Below the pieces are notes generated by a model. The model did not search any database. It worked only from the letters and a program-made list of their open reading frames with translations, and was not told where the DNA came from. A stretch of 64,000 bases of DNA from Chrysoporthe austroafricana. Taxonomy: Eukaryota; Ascomycota; Sordariomycetes; Diaporthales; Cryphonectriaceae. Positions within the stretch are counted from its first letter, which is position 1. The number at the start of each line of letters is the position of its first letter. The DNA lies in contig JYIP02000006.1 of NCBI GenBank assembly GCA_001051155.2, positions 1,240,001 through 1,304,000 on the forward strand, written 5' to 3'. Below are positions 54,914-64,000 of the stretch, in pieces. A program made the position numbers and the translations under genes.

Positions 54914-56531
54914 AGGCCCGGCCCCGGGCCCAGGTCGCGAGCGCCACTCTCCGAAACACCAGTCCTCCTCCTCCTCCTCGTCGCACCAGCCCCCGAAGAG
55001 CAGCACCGCGGGCGCCCGAGCTCCCATCAGCGTGCACAACCACAGGGCTGCTGCCCCGGCCCAGGCCTCCCTAGCCCAGGCCCATGGCTCCACCGACATA
55101 AAAAACTCGCAAGCCCTGCCCATCACCTCTCTGGCCGCCTCGCCCGGCGGCTCTACGAAATCCGGCATGGGTGCTGCACCCCCAAGACCGGCAGAACACA
55201 AGCAGCCCGCGCCGGTCCCCGTGCCCTCCAAGGACGGGCCAGCCGCTGAGGCCGAGCCGACCAAACCGGTCGACGTCCCGAACCCGACCTACGCAGCCGC
55301 CGCGGCCGGCGCATTACCAGCCACGGCCCCGGCTGGCCAGACGTCGCCGCTGTCGCCGTTCGACTCAAGCGAGGTGGGCCTCCACAGCCACGGCAGCATG
55401 TCCAACATGTCCTTCATAACGCGACCGCCGAGGCTGCCGCTGCCCATCGAGGAGGAGGTGCATACCCCCGGGTCGCCCATCATAGCGCCGGCGGATATTG
55501 GCGAGCCCGTGGACGCCGTCGACCTGGATGGCGATGGGAGCATAGCGAGAAAGTCCTCGAACCTGAGCACCACGACCATCGATGAGGACGACGCCGAGGA
55601 GCTTCGGGTGGACAAGACGAGGCCGACTGTGCCTACGCGGCTCGAGTGGCTGCGGGGAGGAGACAGAGTTTACGTGACCGGTACCATATTTCATTGGAAC
55701 CGGAAGCAGAGACTCCATCCAGTGTGAGTCTCTTTTGTGGCCGGTGGGGCGGTTACGCGATTCTTCTAGAAACAACCTTGGAAACTTGGCCTAGTTCGCC
55801 ATCGTCCCATGTTATCACCACATCTTCGTGATAGGCATGCTCACATAATTTCTGTATAGGGAGGGACGGCCTGGCGTCTTCGCCACGACGATCCAGATCT
55901 TACCTGGAACACATCACATTCGGTTCCTAGTGGATAACAACATGCAGACCTCGCCCGATCTGCCCACGACGGTGGACTTCGGCAACAACCTAGTCAATTA
56001 CATCGAAGTCAGCCCGGATGATGTGCCCGCAGGCCCACAGGATGCAGCCGTTGCGCCTCCGCCTCAGACGGAGGCGCCGGCCAAGGAGAAAGAGAAGGTA
56101 GGGGAGGAAGCCAAGGTGGAGCAGGCGCGGAAGGACAAACAACTACCCCCGGCCGAGGCCTTCTCGCGGATATACCCGCAGTATCTGCTCGACTACGACG
56201 AGCCCGAGGACTCCCCCGTGGCCCTGGCCGCTGCCGCAGCTATAGAGAAGCTGGACACGCCGCCTAGCCTGCCGGGCTTCCTCGCGAAGCCGATCCTCAA
56301 TGCTGCGACGCTGATGAAGGACGATAACAGCGTCCTGAACATGCCGAACCACACTACCCTGAACCATTTGGCTACGAGCAGCATCAAAAACGGGACGCTC
56401 GCGGTGTCGGCCACTACGAGGTATAGGGACAAGGTAGGCCATCTCCTGCGCCCAGAACCTGCCTCAAACACTGACCTTTCGAGCAGTACGTCACCACGAT
56501 CATGTATAAGCCGGTCCCGAACCAGTCTTGA
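54837..56531 (+). CDS. GAL83: SNF1/AMPK complex beta subunit
   Basis: Three exons, 54837-55723, 55860-56433 and 56487-56531; 501 residues. It starts MGNQPTKES, a good N-myristoylation signal, as in AMPK beta. A Ser/Gly and Pro/Ala-rich disordered region fills residues 10-255. A carbohydrate-binding module follows (RLEWLRGGDRVYVTGTIFHW, RPGVFATTIQILPGTHHIRF). The C-terminal association domain, which binds alpha and gamma subunits, covers residues about 380-501 (PQYLLDYDEPEDSPVA, HTTLNHLATSSIKNGTLAVS, YVTTIMYKPV). The kinase controls use of alternative carbon sources. The last exon has just 45 bases and completes the association domain. Confidence 0.94.
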
Positions 56532-57062
56532 GCTTCAAGACTCGGTCCCGAGCGGGGGGGGGGGCCATATTTCATTGGACGGAGTTAGGAAGAACGGTCG
56601 TCAGGCAAACAGGACATGCTTTGCTCACTTGGACGGGTCTGGGATTCTGCGCCCCTGGCAACAGGGAGGGAGGAAAGTTTCGATGGTCATACCATCCCAG
56701 GCGTTGATCTGTGTTTTGATGGAAGCTTTGCAGGAGCCATCTCTGAATGACGTCTCATCTTGATGATCTCGTCTATTCGATCCGCATTATGAGGACATAC
56801 AAAACCTTTCTCTCACAGAGCGTCCCCGTGTCCCGCCCGTGCTGTCTCTTAGTGCCGCCCTTTTTGGTCCTTCCTACGCAACTCATACGCAATGGGACGA
56901 TCAATGCTGCCTTCTTGGCATTCTTTCATCGAGATTCTTCTTCTCTAGAGGAAAAATCTTTGTAAGGGCGTACGACCTTGTCGGCTGAGACCAGATCAGT
57001 TTCTATACAGGCATCTTGCGAATACCTGTTCCTCTGTCTAGTACCCTTCCTTGTTCAAGGGC
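56532..57062. other. Intergenic, convergent 3' regions of GAL83 and KAE1
   Basis: 531 bases between stop codons, including a G9 run at about 56555-56563. No gene is seen. Confidence 0.6.
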
Positions 57063-58232
57063 TCAATCCCTCCACTTCACGTGGACCTCATCCGTTCGGA
57101 ACCGCTGCGTGACCGTGCTGTCCTCCAGCGGCGTTCGGAACCCGCTCTCATACGCCAACAATCCAGCATGCGCAATCATGATACCGTTGTCAATGCAAAA
57201 CCTTTCATCGGTCGCATACACACTCCCGCCTCGATCCCTCGCCATCGCGCCCATCATCTCCTGCAACCTCAAGTTCGAGCCCACGCCTCCCACGATTAAC
57301 ACCTGATCACTCCCCACATGCGCCATCGCGCGCTCCGTGATCTCCACCAGCATAGCGTAGACCGTCTCCTGCAGGCTGAAACAGAGGTCCTCCTTCGTGA
57401 TCTCGACCTCCTCTCCATCCGCGGTCGTGACCTTCTTCCCCGCGACCATCTGCGCGGCGAGGTCGTCCGCGCGCGCCAGGATTCCGCTGAACGAGCAGTC
57501 CATCCCCTTGACCGCGTACGGCAGGTCGTGCAGCACGCGCCCGGACGCCTTCTTGGCGAGCTGCTCGATGTTGTACCCGGGGGCGGGGTCGTTGGGGATC
57601 ATGATGGTCCGCGCGAAGCGGTCGAGGCAGTTGCCCACGGCGATGTCGAGCGTCTCGCCGAAGATGCGGTATCGCTGCTCGGCGTACGCGATGACCTGGC
57701 TGTTGCCGCCCGACACGTACAGCACGACGGGGTTGTGCGCGCCGGTGATGGACCGCCCCATCTCGATGTGGCCGACGCAGTGGTTGACGCCCACCAGCGC
57801 CTCTTCCTTGTCCCACAGCAGCGCGAGCGCCCGCGCCGCGACCGCGACCGACGTCAGCGGCCCGCCCATCCCGGGCCCGCGCGTGTAGGCGATGCAGTCG
57901 ATCTCCTCCCGCGGACGCCGGATCCCGGCGTCCCGGAGCGCCGCGAGCGCCACCTCGCAGAAGTGCCTGCGGTGGTGCTGTGCCGTGTCCTTGGGGAGGA
58001 AGCCCGTGCCGGGCGGGCTGTTGTAGGTGTGCCGGACGTTGGAGAGGACCCGGGCGCCGTCCTGCTGCGGCTTATCCCTCGAGCTATCCTTAGTGGTGGT
58101 GGAGGGGGAGGTGAAGGTGCTGTCGGGCGCTGGGTGCGATATGATGCCGATCCCAAGCTTGTTGGCCGAACCCTCGCAGCCCAGGGCGAGGAGCCGTCGC
58201 TTCTTGGGAGGATGACCGGTCGGGGCTGACAT
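57063..58232 (-). CDS. KAE1: KAE1, catalytic subunit of the EKC/KEOPS complex (tRNA t6A synthesis)
   Basis: Single exon, 389 residues from the ATG at 58232 ([20 protein letters not shown]). It belongs to the ASKHA/TsaD family: [17 protein letters not shown], the metal-binding HCVGH in [40 protein letters not shown] and the C-terminal [13 protein letters not shown]. It transfers threonylcarbamoyl to A37 of ANN-decoding tRNAs with Bud32, Cgi121, Pcc1 and Gon7. It lacks a mitochondrial presequence, so it is the cytosolic enzyme rather than Qri7. An insert of about 30 residues rich in Ser/Thr/Lys follows the first motif. A long antisense frame is a GC-rich shadow. Confidence 0.95.
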   Translation of the reverse strand: MSAPTGHPPKKRRLLALGCEGSANKLGIGIISHPAPDSTFTSPSTTTKDSSRDKPQQDGARVLSNVRHTYNSPPGTGFLPKDTAQHHRRHFCEVALAALRDAGIRRPREEIDCIAYTRGPGMGGPLTSVAVAARALALLWDKEEALVGVNHCVGHIEMGRSITGAHNPVVLYVSGGNSQVIAYAEQRYRIFGETLDIAVGNCLDRFARTIMIPNDPAPGYNIEQLAKKASGRVLHDLPYAVKGMDCSFSGILARADDLAAQMVAGKKVTTADGEEVEITKEDLCFSLQETVYAMLVEITERAMAHVGSDQVLIVGGVGSNLRLQEMMGAMARDRGGSVYATDERFCIDNGIMIAHAGLLAYESGFRTPLEDSTVTQRFRTDEVHVKWRD

Positions 58233-59735
58233 TTTGGAAGTTATGGGTGATACCTGGGTCAAGGTCTGGTTTGAGGGCCGTTTCTAGCGGCGATGACAGG
58301 GAGCCTGAGAAGGTTTTTATTTTTTTTCTTTTCTTCTTCCTGGTTGCTACGAGTGTCACGGACTAGGAGTCTCAAACAGGCGAGATTGAATGAATCAGTA
58401 ACGACGCTTTGGTACTGAACAGGTGATTGGGAAGAGAGGGAGAGAGGAAGAATGCCGTGGCTACGGGCTCATATGGCCAATGTATAGAGTGCAAATGAAG
58501 TCAGGAATGTCTACCCAAGTGCCGTACCCAAAGTGGGGGAGGGGCAAATCTGCATATCGATATGCCTATGGACGCCTCGTTCAGGGTCCAGCAGTGCGAC
58601 CTTAGGCCATGTGTCCTTAGGGACATAAAAAGAAGCTACACCGCTGTGTAGGGTGCTCTTTCTGCTTATTCTTTCCGAGGCAGGTATGTCTTACACAGAA
58701 GAAACCCATTAGACACCTGTTCTTCCCCTTTCGTATTCTTTCTGAGTTGTAATGAGTAATACTGCTGCGCCAGACGCTGAGCCCTGACCTAGCCTTCACT
58801 GCTTATATAAGCCACCGATTTGGACCTATCCGCCCAGCTCGAATTCGGTACGCGGCCCCACAGACCCGTTTTCCGTCATCTGTCTAATAATCAATCCCCT
58901 TGTACCTTGTCGTCGCTACTCTACCACAATCCTTTCTCTGGTCAATATCCACAAAAGTCCGCCAACTCCTTTTCTTTTTTCCCGGCAGACACTCTTGGGC
59001 CCTTCTCTCGTGATGCTCTGACTTCCTCGGAGGTTCTCACTGCTTCCTATCCATGATGCCAGCCTCACAGGCGCCACGCCGCGGGTCGCAGGAGTGGAGC
59101 TGGGCGTCTCGGCCTCCGAGATGATACACGCATGCGCTCAGCGACCTGAGGATCCGACGAAGCGCCTCCTCCTTCTCGGACTCGGATGGTCATGCTGATG
59201 GGCTTGGCTATTCCAAGTTTCTTTTGACGACAACATGTCCTATATTCGGGCATTTGGAGGTGGTACACCAGCAACAGTATCACGAGATCTCGAGGTAAGC
59301 CCACCACCGACCGCCTTGGACCACGAGCGCACGAAACTGACCGCTCCATAGAACTCGAGTTCATAGTTGGACGACCAGCTCTACGATCTCTTCGGTCACA
59401 ATACACTTGGAGAAAAACGGTGTTGTCATGAGCAAAACCACCGCGAGGCGGTCTGTTCTGTCATTGTGCTACCTGGTAAGCCTCCATCCGCCTAGTCGCA
59501 GATTCCGATCCGTCTGCTGGCTGGCGAACTTCCGAGTTCACTTCTCCCTACTCCACCTCATCTATGTCCAGTTGTTAATGTCTAATTTGTACAGTTTCAT
59601 TTACAGTCATCCGCCGGTTCCTTTCCATACCGTTTCAAATAACCACGCCAACGCCAACGCTCTTCGTCTGAAAAAGGGGGGTATACAAACTCTGAGAAAT
59701 CAGATTACCGGAGATCAACAGTCCCGGTGGGGTGA
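58233..59735. other. Intergenic, KAE1 promoter and EPL1 3' end
   Basis: 1.5 kb. A possible two-exon small ORF at 59235-59495 is listed separately. Otherwise I see no recognisable gene. Confidence 0.5.
59235..59495 (+). other. Possible small two-exon ORF (62 aa), unassigned
   Basis: ATG at 59235, donor GTAAGC after 59294 and acceptor TTCATAG before 59367 join in phase into 62 codons: MSYIRAFGGGTPATVSRDLE then LDDQLYDLFGHNTLGEKRCC and a short tail. The second part has a coding-like look, but I know no family for it. An earlier acceptor (CCATAG) would give a stop almost at once. It may be noncoding or the end of a longer unrecognised gene. Confidence 0.2.
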
Positions 59736-61656
59736 TTAGGTCTCTTGTCTCTGCACAGCTGCCGCCGCTCTGGCCACACCCTGCTGCTGCACGTTCCCAT
59801 TGGCTGCAGCTTGTGCAGCAGCTTCCTGTGCTTGGGCCTCGAGTTGTGCCTGGATCAGCGCCTGTGGCCTCTGCTGCTGCCGCCTGCCGTCGCCGAACGT
59901 CAAAGGAATGGTCGCCCGGAACCTGATACTGCGCGTATCAAACTGGTCGATCTCATAGATGGGTTGCTCATCCTCACTGTCATCCTGGTCGTACTTCCAC
60001 TGGTCGGATGCCTGGTCGAACGGGGAGAGGTCGTCCCTCGTAGGCGTTTTCACCACAGTGCGCCTATCGATCCACAACCGATTCAAGCGGCCATAGCGAC
60101 GACGGAAGGCAACTCTGGGAGGATCGTTCTCGTCTACTGGAGCGCCCTTGAACTGGAACACCGCGGGAGGTTCAGGTTCATCGAGATCCATGGGCGTCGG
60201 CTCCTCCAAGTCCTCCTGGTCCGCGCTGCTAGCCGGCGGTGTCAACAAGTACTGTGCCTGAGCCGCCCTGAATGATGGCTGGCGAGACGGACTCCGAATC
60301 GGAGACAAGGGACCCTTGGTCAGGTCCACGTGGTTCCTATTCCAGTTATGATGGTTCTGGATCTTGAGCATGATGTCTCTCCTGAGCTCCTCATCATGCT
60401 GCGCTTTCTCCGCCGCCAGAGGGGCCAGATCCATCTCGAATGCCTGGTTCGCAGGACGTGGCTGCCCAAGACGCACGGCACCAGCAGCGGCGGCCGCTCT
60501 CTGTGCGGATGACGCTTCAGGGGCCTTCCTCTTACTGACATGTTGCTCCTCCTGGCCATTATGGTTAGCGCATGAAGACCGGCGCGGAGGTTTTGCACGC
60601 TCAATGCTTACCTTTGGCGGCCACAGATCGGCCTCATTGGTCTTGATGCCCAAGCGGACCTTGAGCTGCTTCAGGCTCTCCCGGATCTCGTAAACGGCTT
60701 TATCGTACTGGAGCAGTTCTCGCTTGTTAAGCTCCCTCTCATACGACTGCAGAACGAGTTGACGACCCTCCTCCAGCTCCCTGCGCAGCCGCTTGAGCTT
60801 GTCTGCGCTTTGAACATCTCGAGCTCGGGTCTTGCGGGTCTGACGGACCTCCCTACGCCTGAAGCAGACGTAGGGATCCATGTCGTCGCTGTCCTGATGG
60901 GTCTCGAACTTCAACGTTGGATTCAGCGGCCCGTTCCCTCTGGCCTGTCTCCGCTGTTTCCAATACTCATACAGCTCCTTCGCATGTGGCATCACTTTGG
61001 CAGCGTCGAGGTTGTTGAGACCGGGGACCATCTCGCTGTAAGGCGCAATAGACTTGTCAACGGCCGCAAATGGGGTTGAGAACGATGCAGTCTCCTCGAA
61101 GACCTCCATGATGCTCTCGAAGTCATCTTCGGAGAGCTGCTGAGCGGCAGGACGCTTGGCATTGTGCGCTTTCAGGAACTCGTCATCCTCCTCGGTCATG
61201 TCATAGGTGCACCCGATGCATTCCTCGACAGTCTGTGAGGAGCGGATGTACGTGACAGGGTCTTGGTAATGACGGCTGTACAGCGCGTCATAGTTGATAT
61301 CGCTCTCCTGCGGTGGTGGTACCGGGATCTCATTGTCTGCTTTGGACCCGGTCGTCCTGAGAAGCTGCTGCAGGTGATATTCCTGCCAAGGCGAGTTAGT
61401 ATCATATCGCAGCACAGCCAAGGCTGCAGGGCCATGGAGGACAGGGTGAGGCAGGCTCGGGAGCAGGGGCGCAGGGGATCACGTGAGATGCACGTGACTC
61501 GGTACGTACATTTTCCTCTCCCTGCTCGACACCCGTGGCAATCGAAAGCTCCTGGACCAGGGAGTGATACTCGGTGGCATCGATTTCATCCTCGGTGAGA
61601 ACATCGAGGGGCTGCTTGGGGTTGAGTTTCTTGACGCGGACCTTTCGGGTGGCCAT
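59736..61656 (-). CDS. EPL1: Enhancer of polycomb-like protein 1 (NuA4 histone acetyltransferase subunit)
   Basis: Three exons, 61656-61510, 61382-60612 and 60551-59736; 577 residues. It starts MATRKVRVKKLNPKQPLDVL, and the EPcA region follows (EYHLQQLL, EIPVPPPQESDINYDALY and the aromatic/acidic stretch to about residue 190). A Lys/Arg-rich coiled region (about 200-300) precedes a Gln/Ala-rich tail. Epl1 holds the Esa1-Yng2-Eaf6 (piccolo) module together and docks it on nucleosomes. The 60-base second intron (60611-60552) has a GTAAGC donor, GCTAAC branch site and CCAG acceptor, yet contains no stop and is a multiple of three. Retention would insert 20 residues (597 total). Confidence 0.9.
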
Positions 61657-63632
61657 GATGACACGTTGATTGATTTGCAGTGGAGAGCCACTGCGAAACA
61701 GGCGGGGCGGGGTTCTGTTGGGAGAAGGGGGCTGCAAGCGCGAGGTGAGAGGGGGGAGGAGAGGTGCGGAAAAAAGGCCCAACGGCGGCGGAAAACCGCA
61801 CAGAAAAATGGCCTATATCATGGAATCTACCATGCGAAGACGGGCTCTCGACTTTTTTCGATGCGATTCCGACCTCTTGGTGCTGATTTTGATGGTCGAA
61901 TGCTGCGATTGTTGTCCGTTACCCTGGATTTGAAGGGCCCGCGCGGGTTGCACCTGGCAGAATTTTTCGCTCAGCTGTTTTGGTACTGACTGGGCGACTG
62001 CTGACGCTCCCACGCTAGCCTGGCACGCCCGGCTTGGCTTGGGCCAGGTTTGGGCGCTGCAGGGGCTTTTTGCTGGGGGCCGCTGAAATGAAGTGGACGC
62101 AACCGCTTCCCTGGCACGCCTGCACACGGCCCCGTAGAGATACTTAGGTAAGCTGGCACCACTGGTCACCGATGCGGCAGGCGGCTCGGGCGGCTTCCAG
62201 TCACTGCCAGTCGTGCCAGTCTAGCGCTCTCCTGGGCTGGAACGCTCAATTTCGACCGCAGGCAGAGGGCTGCGCCGGTTGGATTCCAATGCCTGCGATG
62301 GATGCGTCTCATTTCAATCTGCCTGCAATCAATTCCGTCATTACTTTTATTACCCTGCCGAAGAGTAAAAATGACAATCCACATGGCAGGTGCAACCCCT
62401 CGTCCCTGCCAATCCCCATACACCACCACCGTTGCAGAGTTGCAGGTTGTTCAGGGGACCGACCCTCCAGTCCGACTGATTGCATCTCCAATCCCAAGTC
62501 TTCCTACTAAGGTTGGGCTCACAGCAAGGAACATGAATTAATCCACTTGGCTCTGCCTCTGGAAGCCCTCACCTTCCGACCAGGCGTCAAAAGTCACAAC
62601 AGTTTAAATCATCCCATGTGGATTGAGACATCTGCGTCCCTTAAAAAACACTGCCTAAGTACCTCTAGCTCTTCTGAGCATCCTTGTTGAGGGGGGGGGG
62701 TTAGTGCATCTTGTGCTCAATTGTCCGTTATGCATATTATAAACAGGCTTTGGCATGCTTAAGATAGGGTTAGCTTCCATGACCAAACTTTCCTCCGGCA
62801 TGATCAAAGTATCTGGAAAGTTTCATTTGGCGTCAACTTACCCATAAGATGAATCTCGGTTGCTGCACTGTGTTCTTATTGTGTGCCATCCACCCCGGCC
62901 TCTCTTAGGATCGCGATATACTTACTATTCTTGCCAACTGCTCACCGACTGGGTCGCTTGAATAACTCGAAGACTTATTTTATTTAGTCTTCATGAAAAG
63001 ATTACAGAGCTCTTCGGCAATTGAACAGTGTATCCTGATGGATATCTTTTTGGCACGCCGGGTCTGGTTCTGGGAACCTGGCTCTCAAAGACCAAAGCCG
63101 TCCAGCTGCAACATGGAGATTGCTCTTTCAATCACTGGTCACTCAGTCTGGTCATAAGAATTGAGGCTAGATAGACCATACACAATCTATCCACATTACC
63201 TTTTATTCCTAATATAGATGTTGGAGCTCAAGACTTTGAAGTGAGTTCCTGAAGGCAGAGCTGACTAAGCGACACATCTGCACCACACAAGACAGACCTC
63301 TCAGCCTGGACTGGTCTAGCGCCATCGTCCGATAAGGAGTGATAACAACTGCTGTCCCTCCTGAGTACGGGAGCGAGTTGGCTCTAAAGGCGACCCGAGC
63401 CGCAACATCGAGTACCGAGTACCAGCGGTGTCACTTCGCCTTCACCGTTCCCTACCCACTTGGTTCGCTCGAGACCCTCAACAACAATCTGACCAGGACG
63501 AGCAAGATCGCAGCATCAGTCAAGCCGACTCTCCTCCCCCTTCGCCTGCCTGACACCACCGCTAGACCAGCTCCGTGCCGCTCGCAAGCGCCCAGAAGCC
63601 CTTCCAAGCCCGACCTCCTCTCCCACATCAAG
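61657..63632. other. Long intergenic region, divergent EPL1/CNB1 promoters
   Basis: 1.98 kb. AT-richer sequence runs from about 62550 to 63250, with a G9-10 run near 62690. The calcineurin frame is open for 98 codons upstream of its ATG but has no in-frame ATG there. No gene is supported. Confidence 0.5.
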
Positions 63633-64000
63633 ATGGGCAACGCTCCGAGCTCCGTCATGGACAGCCTGGTTGAGGGCTCTAACTGTACGTACCGTGGCTG
63701 GCGGGCCGAGCGATAGGGACAGATGGACCAGACGTGCACGCAAGTCTCACTACTGCGAATCGCTGCTGACGCGGGAACGGGCGAACAGTCAATCGCGATG
63801 AGGTCGATCGCCTGCGCAAGCGATTCATGAAGCTCGACAAGGTTTGTATCCGCCGATCACACGAGGCCGTCACGGCGTCGACCCGGGAAGGAAGAGCGTG
63901 GGATTGACGGCCATCCGCGATGCTATAGGACAACTCTGGCACCATCGAGCGCGAGGAGTTCCTCAGCCTGCCTCAGATCAACTCCAACCCTCTTGCCACC
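63633..64000 (+). CDS. CNB1: Calcineurin regulatory subunit B, 3' end beyond window
   Basis: Partial; exons 63633-63684, 63789-63841 and 63929 to the window end; 59 residues visible. It starts MGNAPSSVMDSLVEGSNFNR, with the N-myristoylation signal of calcineurin B. DEVDRLRKRFMKLDKDNSGT and IEREEFLSLPQINSNPLAT follow, which is the first EF-hand with its D-x-D-x-S-G-T-(I)-x-x-x-E loop. Calcineurin B binds calcium and activates the Ser/Thr phosphatase catalytic subunit that drives Crz1-type stress responses. Its other three EF-hands lie off the right edge. N-terminal sequence and intron positions are consistent with fungal CNB1. Confidence 0.92.

Noticed and set aside
57318..58229. 303-codon + strand open frame
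   Set aside because: Antisense to KAE1, whose motifs are complete on the other strand.
63339..63632. 98-codon in-frame extension upstream of calcineurin B
   Set aside because: It contains no ATG; the known N-myristoylated MGN start is at 63633, and the upstream part is leader-like.

Overview
The window is nuclear DNA from a filamentous ascomycete, most likely a Sordariomycete (inferred). It carries many genes interrupted by short introns (about 50-150 bases) with GTANGT-like donors and CTAAC/CTGAC-like branch sites. It also carries families typical of Pezizomycotina: a HET-domain protein, a 2EXR-domain protein, and class II P450 chemistry next to conserved single-copy housekeeping genes. I reconstructed 25 protein-coding genes from reading-frame continuity, splice signals and recognisable family motifs. 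Two run off the edges: the URC1-type gene on the left and calcineurin B on the right. One three-exon complex I gene is easy to miss because its coding sequence is only 171 bases. No rRNA, tRNA, CRISPR array or intact transposon was recognised.

Layout, left to right. 1-5.5 kb: a uracil-metabolism pair, URC1-like GTP cyclohydrolase II-type protein (-) and uracil phosphoribosyltransferase (-), with transcription elongation factor ELF1 (+) between them. 6.4-15.7 kb: a run of + genes for WAPL (cohesin release), a Rheb GTPase, seryl-tRNA synthetase and a ZUFSP/ZUP1-type deubiquitinase. 16.1-21 kb: three - genes, HAM1 (ITPase), FAP7 (ribosome-biogenesis adenylate kinase) and NAP1 (histone chaperone). 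23.4-32.3 kb: 3-phosphoglycerate dehydrogenase and a complete class V myosin. 33-36.7 kb: a tail-to-tail 2EXR/HET pair. 37.5-46.5 kb: a P5B ATPase (YPK9), a SAM-dependent methyltransferase, a tiny complex I subunit and the BUR1 kinase. 47.9-51.6 kb: an accessory-looking block made of one P450, an AT-rich gene-free stretch and an assembly scar (two long T runs around an N). 51.7-64 kb: an IFI6/IFI27-like small membrane protein, an unassigned membrane protein, the SNF1/AMPK beta subunit, KAE1 (t6A synthesis), EPL1 (NuA4) and calcineurin B.

Most neighbours are unrelated housekeeping genes, as is usual in fungi. The one pair that makes pathway sense together is URC1 and UPRT (uracil catabolism versus salvage). 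Several nutrient and stress signalling components share the window (Rheb to TORC1, SNF1 beta, calcineurin B), but nothing in the sequence shows that they are co-regulated. The most notable sequence-level features are exon architecture (a 4-base and a 9-base microexon in URC1, a 15-base exon in the unassigned membrane protein), C-rich tracts just after many splice donors, a stop-free 60-base intron in EPL1, and an in-frame extension behind the BUR1 stop codon.
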